DNA from: Gramella sp. MAR_2010_147
Lineage (GTDB): Bacteria; Bacteroidota; Bacteroidia; Flavobacteriales; Flavobacteriaceae
Assembly: GCF_900105135.1 (NCBI RefSeq)
Contig: NZ_LT629741.1
Coordinates: forward strand, 992,001-1,056,000
DNA length: 64,000 nt
Reading direction: 5' to 3'
The translations under genes and the position numbers were made by a program. Shown one piece after another: positions 52,122 through 59,322 of the stretch (positions are counted from its first letter, which is position 1; each line of letters starts with the position of its first letter). The notes beneath the pieces were generated by a model. That model was not told where the DNA came from, ran no database searches, and saw only the letters and a list, made by a program, of their open reading frames with translations.

Positions 52122-53351
52122 ATGCAAAAGATAGATGTAAGCTTTAAAAATACTGATTCCAAGGAACTTAAAGGAGTTCTGGTATTACCTACCAATAAAA
52201 AACCTGCAAACTTTATACTTTTTGCACATTGTTTTACTTGTAATAAAAATTTTCATGCACCATCAAATATCAGCAAAAACCTGGCATCTCAAGGTTACGG
52301 TGTTTTAAGGTTTGACTTTACAGGATTAGGGGACAGTGAAGGAGATTTTGAAGACACCAATTTCACAAGTAATGTAGAAGATCTTATTGCTGCCGCAGAG
52401 TTTCTTAAGGCAGAGTATAAGGCGCCATCTATGATCGTGGGACATTCGCTGGGAGGTGCTGCTGCCCTCTTTGCTTCAAAAAAGATCGAATCTATTAAAT
52501 GTATGGTCACCATCAATGCACCATCAAATTTATCACATGTTCAGAAGCATTTTGAGTCCAGTTTAGATGAAATTGAAAAAGAAGGCTTTGCCAATATTAA
52601 GATTGGAGGAAGAGGGTTCAAAATTAAAAAACAGTTTATTGAAGACCTGAAAACGAATCAGGACGCTTCTGCCCTAAAGGAAATACGAAAGTCATTATTA
52701 GTAATGCATTCTCCTCAGGATGAAATCGTTTCTATAAATCATGCGGAAGAACTGTATAAAGCAGCCTGGCATCCTAAAAGTTTTGTGTCTCTTGATGGTG
52801 CAGATCATATGCTAAGTAATAAGGAAGATTCAGAATATGTGGCAGCAGTTATTTCAGCATGGGCCAGTAAATATCTTAAAGAGCCCACAGCTCCAGAATT
52901 AGAGACAGATCATGAAGTTATGGCCAATCTTGGAGCTTCCGGGTTTACCACCCAAATTATAGCCGGCAACCATCATTTAGTTGCTGATGAACCTATAAAA
53001 GTTGGAGGTAGCGACCTGGGACCAAATCCTTACGAATTAGTTTCGAGCGGACTTGCAGCCTGCACTTCTATGACCATCCAAATGTATGCTCGTAGAAAAA
53101 AATGGCTGATAGATAATGTAGAAACACATGTAAGCTATTCTAAAAAACATGCTGATGATTGTAAAGATTGTGAAAATGATATGGCAAAAATTGACAGTTT
53201 TGAGAGAGAAATATCTATTAAAGGAGATCTGGATGAAAAACAGTTAAAACGTCTTATGGAAATTGCAGATAAATGCCCTGTTCATAAAACTTTATCTTCA
53301 AAAGCACAGATCAATACCCAATTAACGAAGTCAACACAAAACACACCTTAA
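52122..53351 (+). CDS. Alpha/beta hydrolase - OsmC fusion protein
   Basis: A 409-aa two-domain protein. Residues 1-250 form an alpha/beta hydrolase with the nucleophile elbow GHSLGGAAA near 107 and the catalytic His in DGADHMLSN near 225. Residues ~270-400 are an OsmC/Ohr-like domain with the reactive cysteines in SGLAACTSMTIQMYARRK and ADKCPVHKTL. OsmC domains reduce organic hydroperoxides with paired Cys residues; the hydrolase may cleave an ester or thioester linked to the peroxide. The fusion is known in Bacteroidota, but its substrate is unclear. Monocistronic, next to a superoxide dismutase gene, which suggests oxidative-stress defence. Confidence 0.9.
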   Translation: MQKIDVSFKNTDSKELKGVLVLPTNKKPANFILFAHCFTCNKNFHAPSNISKNLASQGYGVLRFDFTGLGDSEGDFEDTNFTSNVEDLIAAAEFLKAEYKAPSMIVGHSLGGAAALFASKKIESIKCMVTINAPSNLSHVQKHFESSLDEIEKEGFANIKIGGRGFKIKKQFIEDLKTNQDASALKEIRKSLLVMHSPQDEIVSINHAEELYKAAWHPKSFVSLDGADHMLSNKEDSEYVAAVISAWASKYLKEPTAPELETDHEVMANLGASGFTTQIIAGNHHLVADEPIKVGGSDLGPNPYELVSSGLAACTSMTIQMYARRKKWLIDNVETHVSYSKKHADDCKDCENDMAKIDSFEREISIKGDLDEKQLKRLMEIADKCPVHKTLSSKAQINTQLTKSTQNTP

Positions 53352-53444
53352 GAGGCTCTGTTAAGCTATCCTTAAATCTTTGGTGATACCTGTGAATAGG
53401 CTTAATTTAGTTTTAATAATTGAAATATTAAACCAATCGAAATT

Positions 53445-54038
53445 ATGAAACGTATCAGTTTATCTCTTGTTCTTTGCGCAGGATTAATCTTTACCAGCTG
53501 TAAGAATGAGAAAAAGGAAAAAGACATGGACGACCAGTCAGGGACTGAAATGAAGTCTGACATGGATACCAAAGAAGAGGAAGAAGTAAAGAAAGTGAAA
53601 GTTACTCTTCAATCAGTTAGTGATTCAAATCTAACCGGAAATGTTGTATTTACTCAAGAAAACGGTGAGGTTTCTATGACCGCTATTATTTCAGGACTTA
53701 CTGAAGGTACACATGCTATCCATATTCACGAAAAAGGAGATTGCTCTGCACCTGATGGTAAATCTGCCGGAGGTCACTGGAACCCAACAGATGCACAACA
53801 TGGTAAATGGGGTGATTCTGAAGGCTACCATAAAGGTGATATAGGTAACTTTGAAGTTGATGCCAACGGTAATGGAACTGTTAATCTAACTACTGATGAG
53901 TGGTGTATAGGATGCGGGGATTCTAAAAAGGATCTTGTAGGTAAAGCTGTGATTGTTCATGACGGTGTAGATGATTATACCTCTCAGCCATCTGGAGCTG
54001 CCGGCACACGTGTTGGTTGTGGTCTGATCCAAATGTAA
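53445..54038 (+). CDS. Cu/Zn superoxide dismutase lipoprotein
   Basis: A 197-aa lipoprotein (lipobox TSC, Cys19) with a Lys/Glu/Asp-rich linker of about 40 residues before the SOD domain. Copper and zinc ligands are present: HAIHIHEKGDC (two His), GGHWNP (bridging His), HKGDIGNF (His, Asp) and VIVHDGVDDY (His). The arginine that guides superoxide is in AAGTRVGCG, and the disulfide Cys pair (GDC, VGC) is there. It protects the periplasm or cell surface. A possible promoter (TTTG near 53390, 20-base spacer, TAATTTAG near 53413) precedes it. It is followed by a strong terminator, then a sigma-factor gene. Confidence 0.94.
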   Translation: MKRISLSLVLCAGLIFTSCKNEKKEKDMDDQSGTEMKSDMDTKEEEEVKKVKVTLQSVSDSNLTGNVVFTQENGEVSMTAIISGLTEGTHAIHIHEKGDCSAPDGKSAGGHWNPTDAQHGKWGDSEGYHKGDIGNFEVDANGNGTVNLTTDEWCIGCGDSKKDLVGKAVIVHDGVDDYTSQPSGAAGTRVGCGLIQM

Positions 54039-54057
54039 TTGACATACGATATAAATA

Positions 54058-54088
54058 AAAAAAGCGGCTTTAAAGCCGCTTTTTTTAT
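54058..54088 (+). terminator. Rho-independent terminator after superoxide dismutase
   Basis: Inverted repeat AAAAAAAGCGGCTTT / AAAGCCGCTTTTTTT, stem about 13 bp with a small loop, ending in seven T. Confidence 0.9.
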
Positions 54089-54128
54089 TTGTTATTTAAA
54101 CCTATATTTATTTCCTCAAACAACATTT

Positions 54129-54659
54129 ATGCAGCAAGATGGATTAATCCTCGAATTACAGAATGGTAACCAGAGGGCTTTTGAACGAATCTATGAATTG
54201 TATTCTGAAAGTACATATGGAATAATTTATAGTATCGTACACGATGAAAAAATAGCGGAAGAAATACTTCAGGACGTATTTTTAAAAATTTGGAATAATT
54301 CTTCTTCTTATAATTCTGATAAAGGGAGATTTTTCACATGGGTACTTAATATTGCAAGAAATGCATCTATAGATCAATTAAGGTCTAAAGGGCATAAAAA
54401 CTCTCAAAAAAACCTAACAGCAGATAATTTCGTAGATATTTTGGAGAGCAGTTCAAATTTCTCATCGAAAGCAGACGCCATTGGAGTCAAAAAGTATATA
54501 GATATTTTGAAACCAGTTTGTAAGAAATTAATAGATCTGTTATTCTTTAAAGGTTTTACACAAAAGGAAACAGCCGAGGAACTTGATATGCCATTAGGAA
54601 CTGTGAAAACAAAGAATAGGGCGTGTATCAATAAACTTCGGGAAATGTTAGTAGAATAA
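54129..54659 (+). CDS. ECF-type sigma-70 family RNA polymerase sigma factor
   Basis: A 176-aa group IV sigma factor. Region 2 covers residues ~10-75 (FERIYELYSES, KIAEEILQDVFLKIWNN, GRFFTWVLNIARNASIDQLR). Region 4 lies at the C-terminus (LIDLLFFKGFTQKETAEELD, then MPLGTVKTKNRACINKLREM). The frame stays open upstream into the previous stop, but that part spans the superoxide dismutase terminator, so the ATG at 54129 is the right start. It precedes an RskA-type anti-sigma gene by 3 bases, the usual arrangement in which the anti-sigma factor holds the sigma factor at the membrane until a signal is sensed. Confidence 0.93.
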   Translation: MQQDGLILELQNGNQRAFERIYELYSESTYGIIYSIVHDEKIAEEILQDVFLKIWNNSSSYNSDKGRFFTWVLNIARNASIDQLRSKGHKNSQKNLTADNFVDILESSSNFSSKADAIGVKKYIDILKPVCKKLIDLLFFKGFTQKETAEELDMPLGTVKTKNRACINKLREMLVE

Positions 54660-54662
54660 GAA

Positions 54663-55466
54663 ATGAATATACAAGAATACATATCATCTGGAATACTTGA
54701 ACTCTATGTATACGGAGCACTTACCGAGGCAGAAAGCCGTGAAGTAAGTATGACGTTAAAGGAGCATTCTGAAATTCGAAAGGAAGTTGAAGAAATCGAA
54801 ATTGCATTACAAAAATTATCTTCGGCAGTTGCACCTACTTATAACGCAGAAGCAATTCTTGCAAGTATAAAACGAAAATTATCAGATAAATCCGGTTCAG
54901 GAGTAATTAACATCGAACGAAAGAAAACACCATGGGTCTCTTATATGGGGTGGGCAGCCAGCCTTGTACTCTTAATTGGATTATTCTTCTTATTTGATGA
55001 TAATAATGACCTAAGAGAGCAGCTAAATTCTGAAAAAGCTCATTCTGCAGAAATGGAACAGCAGATCGCTGATGCCAGAGATGATGCTAAAAAGACAGAA
55101 GAATTACTGGCAGTGCTAAGGGATAAAGAAGTATCTAAAATTCCTTTGCAAGGTCAAAATGTAGATCCGGGAGCTTATGCCGCAGTGTACTGGAACAAAA
55201 AAGAAAATACGGCGTATATAGATGCGAAAGATCTTCCTGAACCACCACGAGGAAAAGTTTACCAGGTTTGGTCTTTAAAGCTTGAGCCGTTAACTCCTAC
55301 GAGTATTGGCCTTTTAGCTGAATTTTCAATGGATGAAAATAAGATATTTGCTTTAGAAAATGCAAATGAATCTGAAGCATTTGGTATCACACTGGAACCT
55401 GAAGGCGGGAGTGAATCTCCAACAATGGAGCAGTTATACGTACTGGGAGCAGTGGCCGCACCCTGA
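54663..55466 (+). CDS. Anti-sigma factor, RskA C-terminal domain type
   Basis: A 267-aa single-pass membrane protein. Residues 1-75 form a small helical cytosolic domain (YISSGILELYVYGALTEAES) that would bind the sigma factor. One transmembrane helix lies near 97-116 (WVSYMGWAASLVLLIGLFFL). A coiled-coil stretch follows at ~118-160, then the periplasmic RskA domain (KVYQVWSLKLEPLTPTSIGL, FGITLEPEGGSESPT). No zinc-binding HxxxCxxC motif, so it is not a ZAS-type anti-sigma. It is co-transcribed with the sigma gene; the coiled coil may make it a dimer. Confidence 0.9.
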   Translation: MNIQEYISSGILELYVYGALTEAESREVSMTLKEHSEIRKEVEEIEIALQKLSSAVAPTYNAEAILASIKRKLSDKSGSGVINIERKKTPWVSYMGWAASLVLLIGLFFLFDDNNDLREQLNSEKAHSAEMEQQIADARDDAKKTEELLAVLRDKEVSKIPLQGQNVDPGAYAAVYWNKKENTAYIDAKDLPEPPRGKVYQVWSLKLEPLTPTSIGLLAEFSMDENKIFALENANESEAFGITLEPEGGSESPTMEQLYVLGAVAAP

Positions 55467-55494
55467 TCTCGTTTCAAGAACAGTCTAAAATAAG

Positions 55495-55528
55495 TAAGCC
55501 CCATGCAGCAGCATGGGGCTTATTTTTG
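55495..55528 (+). terminator. Rho-independent terminator after the sigma/anti-sigma pair
   Basis: Perfect 12-bp stem (TAAGCCCCATGC / GCATGGGGCTTA), 4-nt loop AGCA, then five T. Confidence 0.92.
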
Positions 55529-55707
55529 TAAATGCCTGAAAAGTTCCGGGGAATCTCTCCAGGCATCTAACCAACCAAAAAAATCAAAAACTCAAAATCG
55601 ACATAATCTGACCAATAAATTATTCAAACAACTTTAGAGTTATATATCAAGATATACGGAAGGAGATGAATGTTGGTTTTAAAAAAGCTTATTTTAACAT
55701 TTGATCT

Positions 55708-56466
55708 TCAACTGTTTAACCAGTTCTTAAATTCCTTAACCCTTTCCCTGCTTACGATAAGCTGAAATTCGTTAAAATTTTCAAGTTTTATTTCCAGCCT
55801 GGAATTTGTATAAGAAACAATATCTTTTATAGCAGTGATATGGAGAATACACTTACGATTAATCCTGAAAAATTTTTCAGGATCCAGTTCATTTTCCAAT
55901 TGTTCTAAAGCAATATCAAGAGGATAATTTCTACCCGAAAAACAGTGAATATAGCTCGCTTTGTTTTCTGAGTAAAAACAAGCAATTTCAGAAATATCTA
56001 CCAGTTTTAGGTGTTGACCTATCTGGGCTGTAAATCTTGACTTATAGGTTTTATTGGTTATTCCTGGACTTAAAAGAGATCTTAATTGATTTACGTCAAT
56101 ATTAGAAGATGATTTTTTTGATTGGTTAAATTTTTGCAACGCAGCTTCAAGTTCCTCTTCGTCTATGGGTTTTAAAAGATAATCTATACTATTCAGTTTA
56201 AAAGCCCTTAAAGCATATTCGTCATATGCGGTAGTGAAAATAATAGCACTCTCTGTTTCTATGTGATCAAAGATCTCAAAAGAAAGTCCGTCGCTTAACT
56301 GAATATCTAAAAAAATAAGATCTGGATGCTTATTGGAGCTAAACCAGGTGACGGCTTCAGCAACAGAATGCAGCATGATTTCAGTTTCTATTTCTAATTT
56401 CGACAGCATACGCTGCAACCTTCTAGCAGCAGGCTTTTCGTCTTCTATAATAATTGCTTTGGTCAC
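55708..56466 (-). CDS. LytTR family response regulator
   Basis: A 252-aa two-component regulator. The receiver domain (1-120) has the acidic pair Glu8/Asp9, the phosphorylation site Asp54 (LIFLDIQLSDG), the Thr in FTTAYDEYALRAF and the Lys in YLLKPID. The LytTR DNA-binding domain (about 150-250) contains IACFYSENKASYIHCFSGRN, NPEKFF-type strands and FQLIVSRERVKEFKNWL. It is the last gene of the minus-strand operon and partners the LytS-type kinase encoded two genes upstream. Binding sites in this window were not identified. Confidence 0.93.
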   Translation of the reverse strand: MTKAIIIEDEKPAARRLQRMLSKLEIETEIMLHSVAEAVTWFSSNKHPDLIFLDIQLSDGLSFEIFDHIETESAIIFTTAYDEYALRAFKLNSIDYLLKPIDEEELEAALQKFNQSKKSSSNIDVNQLRSLLSPGITNKTYKSRFTAQIGQHLKLVDISEIACFYSENKASYIHCFSGRNYPLDIALEQLENELDPEKFFRINRKCILHITAIKDIVSYTNSRLEIKLENFNEFQLIVSRERVKEFKNWLNS

Positions 56467-56490
56467 ACTAAATTATATAGGTTAGTAGTT

Positions 56491-56814
56491 CTATTTCCAG
56501 ATCTGTTTCTTATCCTTATCCATCAATTCCTGTATTTTCTTTTCTTCCCATTTCTTTCCGAAGAGAAAACCCGGTCCAAAAACACTTGCCCAATGCGCGA
56601 ATAAACCTATTCCCCAAAAGAAAATAGTAGTGTAATTTGAAAGCTGGGTTAGACCATTAACAAAACCTTCATCCTGAGTATTTACTACAAAAATAGCCGT
56701 ATTAATAAATAAGTATACTAGAAGATGAATGTAAAATCCTTTAATATCTTTCACCCTCTTATGGGCCGCTTTATAACTAATGTTTTCTTTATAATTCGTT
56801 TTCATTATTTCCAT
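56491..56814 (-). CDS. 2TM domain-containing protein
   Basis: A 107-aa protein made of one 2TM domain: an amphipathic start (SYKAAHKRVKDIKGFYIHLL), two membrane helices (VYLFINTAIFVVN, and TIFFWGIGLFAHWASVFG) and the C-terminal signature FGKKWEEKKIQELMDKD. It overlaps the kinase gene by 10 bases. The same domain is fused to the C-terminus of that kinase, so the operon carries it twice. 2TM domains are typically linked to LytS/LytTR systems in Bacteroidota and may modulate the kinase; the mechanism is unknown. Confidence 0.9.
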   Translation of the reverse strand: MEIMKTNYKENISYKAAHKRVKDIKGFYIHLLVYLFINTAIFVVNTQDEGFVNGLTQLSNYTTIFFWGIGLFAHWASVFGPGFLFGKKWEEKKIQELMDKDKKQIWK

Positions 56815-58151
56815 GATTTTGTTTGCTGTTTATCCTTTTCCATAATTTCCTGTATTTTACGCTCTTCCCAGTCTGAACCATATCCAAAGACCGAAAATCC
56901 ATGAATTGTTAGACCTATCCCCCATCCAAAAAGCGGAAACCAGAACCACTGAAATTGCCAGTAGGTATAGTAATTTATGAATATTAAGAAAGGGATCACC
57001 ACACAGTACGAGATAAGGTTTCCATAAAACTCCTTCATCTCCTTTACTCTTTGCTTTGCTTTGAAGTAAGCATTTTCCTGACTATTATCTACTGTTTCCA
57101 TAATTGAAATTTGTTTGGTTAGCACAGGGAGTTTCACCCTGAAAATTTCTTCTTTTTGTTCTATTAAAACTTTTCTTTCGGTTACTACATGATATCTGTT
57201 CACAATGTTTTGTAGTCCTACCCCTTTTCTGGTTCCTAAAACTTCTTTTTTCTGAAAGTTATTCTCAACAATAAGATACCCGTCATTTTCATAAATTTTA
57301 ATATAAAGAGGTTTGCTTTCACTAACAATATTATGCTTTATAGTGTTTTCCAGTAATAGCTGGAGTGATAATGGCACCACCTTAGCCTCTTCATTTGAAA
57401 GTTCTTCAGGTATCTCGAAATAAATACTATCCTCGAAACGCATTTTAAGAAGCTTCATATATGTGTTCGCAAATGTTAGTTCTTCCTTAAGACTTACTAA
57501 TTCCTTATCTTTTTGCTCCAGAACATACCGGTATATTTTGGATAATCCAGTGGTAAAACGTTGTGCCTGCTCTGGGTTTTCATCTATAAGCGACGCTAAT
57601 ACATTAAGGCTATTAAATAAAAAATGAGGATCCAATTGATTTTTTAAAGCATCAAATTTGGCCGAAGCGGTTCCCGCAATAATCTTTTGCTCTTTTACTC
57701 TTTTTTCCTGGCGATGTCTATAAAAATTTACAATGTAAAAAATAGCACCGGTCACCAGTGTAATTACCAATGAAACCCAGTAAAAGGAGACTTTTTCACC
57801 CTTTACATATTCGGAAAAACTCAAACCCTTCTCTACATATTCCCAGTAATATCTAACTAAGAATATTGTAAGTAAACTCAATATTACAGATAGTATAATC
57901 GTAATAAGAAGTTTTGGAAACTTATAAAATTCCTTTGCATATTTTTTCGTAAAAAAAATAAACATAGCTGCATTCACGAGATAAATAAAAACACTGTAAG
58001 AAAGATTTATTTTGTATCTATTCCACAAATACTTATCGAAACTTATTTCCTCACCCTGAAATATATATATCATTATAAAAACTGCGAAAATCGCATTCCC
58101 TACGATGAATGCCTTCCCTAGTTCCTTTAAAATTACTTTGAGTAAATTCAT
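56805..58151 (-). CDS. LytS-type sensor histidine kinase with fused C-terminal 2TM domain
   Basis: A 448-aa membrane kinase. Four N-terminal membrane helices (within residues ~12-145) lead to the His_kinase domain, with the phosphorylated His176 in DPHFLFNSLNVLASLIDENP. An HATPase_c domain follows, with VPLSLQLLLENTIKHNIVSE and GTRKGVGLQNIVNRY. From about residue 352 the chain continues in frame into a complete 2TM domain (YFKAKQRVKEMKEFYGNLIS, WFPLFGWGIGLTIHGFSVFG, ending DWEERKIQEIMEKDK). The start overlaps the upstream gene's stop by one base. The response regulator is encoded two genes downstream. The fusion is unusual, because 2TM proteins are usually separate. Confidence 0.9.
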   Translation of the reverse strand: MNLLKVILKELGKAFIVGNAIFAVFIMIYIFQGEEISFDKYLWNRYKINLSYSVFIYLVNAAMFIFFTKKYAKEFYKFPKLLITIILSVILSLLTIFLVRYYWEYVEKGLSFSEYVKGEKVSFYWVSLVITLVTGAIFYIVNFYRHRQEKRVKEQKIIAGTASAKFDALKNQLDPHFLFNSLNVLASLIDENPEQAQRFTTGLSKIYRYVLEQKDKELVSLKEELTFANTYMKLLKMRFEDSIYFEIPEELSNEEAKVVPLSLQLLLENTIKHNIVSESKPLYIKIYENDGYLIVENNFQKKEVLGTRKGVGLQNIVNRYHVVTERKVLIEQKEEIFRVKLPVLTKQISIMETVDNSQENAYFKAKQRVKEMKEFYGNLISYCVVIPFLIFINYYTYWQFQWFWFPLFGWGIGLTIHGFSVFGYGSDWEERKIQEIMEKDKQQTKSWK

Positions 58152-58786
58152 TAGTTTTTACAATTATTCTGTAAAATCATTTTTGCACGACCTTCGCCCC
58201 AGTTAGGATAAAATGCCGATCTGGCTTTAAATTTAGAGAAAAGTTCTAAACTGCGTTTGACTTCTGGACAGTACTTACCCGGGTCTTCTCCAAAAAATCT
58301 TGCAGCCCCCATATCCCATTCAGCTTTGGAGAGCACTACCCGGGGATTCTCAGGAGCAATTTTTAAAGCTTTTTCATATAATGAAGTTACCGTTCCCGAA
58401 AGTTTCATCCCATAAACAGAAGGATCCAAGGTAATATAAGCGGTATACAACATTGCCTGCATTACTAGATTCTCCACGTTTTCGGGTTGAGAATTAGCTT
58501 TAGATTTATCAAGTAATTCCTGAGCTTTCTCTAACTGTTGCTCTTTTAATACCACATCCTCCATGTCGAAGCTCTCCACAATTTTAATTTGTGCTGCGTA
58601 ATAAAATGGTAACCAATTGTTCTCTTCTGCGCTGGCAATTCTCTCAAATAGATTTGCGGCCTGTTGTGATTCTCCACTACTCCATAAATCAAAAGCTTTA
58701 TTCATTCCTGTCTCATATTGAGATTGAGCCTGTATCTGAAAGAAGCTTATAAAGGCAATGATAAGTATTGAAAGCAAAGTTTTCAT
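58151..58786 (-). CDS. Exported TPR-like protein of unknown function
   Basis: A 211-aa protein with a signal peptide of about 20 residues (ending IQAQSQ) and an all-helical body with TPR-like periodicity (ALDLWSSGESQQAANLFERI-type and LYEKALKIAPENPRVVLSKA helices). It is encoded between a DUF2141 gene (10 bases upstream) and the kinase (1-base overlap), so it belongs to the envelope-signalling operon. A periplasmic partner or sensor for the kinase is possible. I recognise no named family. Confidence 0.8.
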   Translation of the reverse strand: MKTLLSILIIAFISFFQIQAQSQYETGMNKAFDLWSSGESQQAANLFERIASAEENNWLPFYYAAQIKIVESFDMEDVVLKEQQLEKAQELLDKSKANSQPENVENLVMQAMLYTAYITLDPSVYGMKLSGTVTSLYEKALKIAPENPRVVLSKAEWDMGAARFFGEDPGKYCPEVKRSLELFSKFKARSAFYPNWGEGRAKMILQNNCKN

Positions 58787-58796
58787 ATTCTAAATT

Positions 58797-59213
58797 TTAA
58801 AAAATATTTATTTTCTGTTTTTCTGTGGATCCATTTTTTAATTCAAATTTCGCATCTTTCCAATTGGGAGGACCAAATTTTGCAGGAGCATTATTAGAAG
58901 TAGCATAATCTTCCGCAGGATAAAAACCCAGGAACATATCAAGCTCTCCATTCTCATCTTCATCATGAAAAGCAGAAATTGCGTATTCACCATCTGGAAG
59001 ATCTTGAAAAACTATAGTAGCCTCTCCCTCAATGATTTCAGTCTTTAAAGTTTTAAAGGTTTTCTCTAACCAGTTTTCTTTAGAAGAATAAAGTCCAAAA
59101 ACAGCTTTGCCTTCATTAGATTCAAATCCTGTCATGGTAATTTCTACTGAATTCTGAGCTGTTGAAATCAGAGAGAAGACCAACATTAAAATTGTTATGA
59201 TTAGTGTTTTCAT
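58797..59213 (-). CDS. DUF2141 domain-containing exported protein
   Basis: A 138-aa protein from this ATG: signal peptide about residues 1-20 (MKTLIITILMLVFSLISTAQ), then a beta-sandwich DUF2141 domain with the marks FGLYSSKENWLEK, LPDGEYAISAFHDEDENGEL and the late FGPPNWKDAKFEL. The frame is open nine codons further up, but the signal peptide sets the start here. Function unknown; the family is frequent next to TonB-dependent receptors and two-component genes in Flavobacteria, as here. About 110 bases separate it from the receptor gene, with no clear terminator. Confidence 0.88.
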   Translation of the reverse strand: MKTLIITILMLVFSLISTAQNSVEITMTGFESNEGKAVFGLYSSKENWLEKTFKTLKTEIIEGEATIVFQDLPDGEYAISAFHDEDENGELDMFLGFYPAEDYATSNNAPAKFGPPNWKDAKFELKNGSTEKQKINIF

Positions 59214-59322
59214 GTCGCTGTGTTTTTTGTTATAGCTCAAATTTGATCATTCTAATGCTCAGGTAAAATTCTCTTTTACTGAACTGTAGATTTTTATTAC
59301 TGAATTGAAATTTTCAGGAATT

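Noticed and set aside
54039-54128. Extended N-terminus for the ECF sigma factor from a TTG directly after the superoxide dismutase stop
   Set aside because: It would translate through a strong terminator hairpin; the sigma-factor homology begins after the ATG at 54129.
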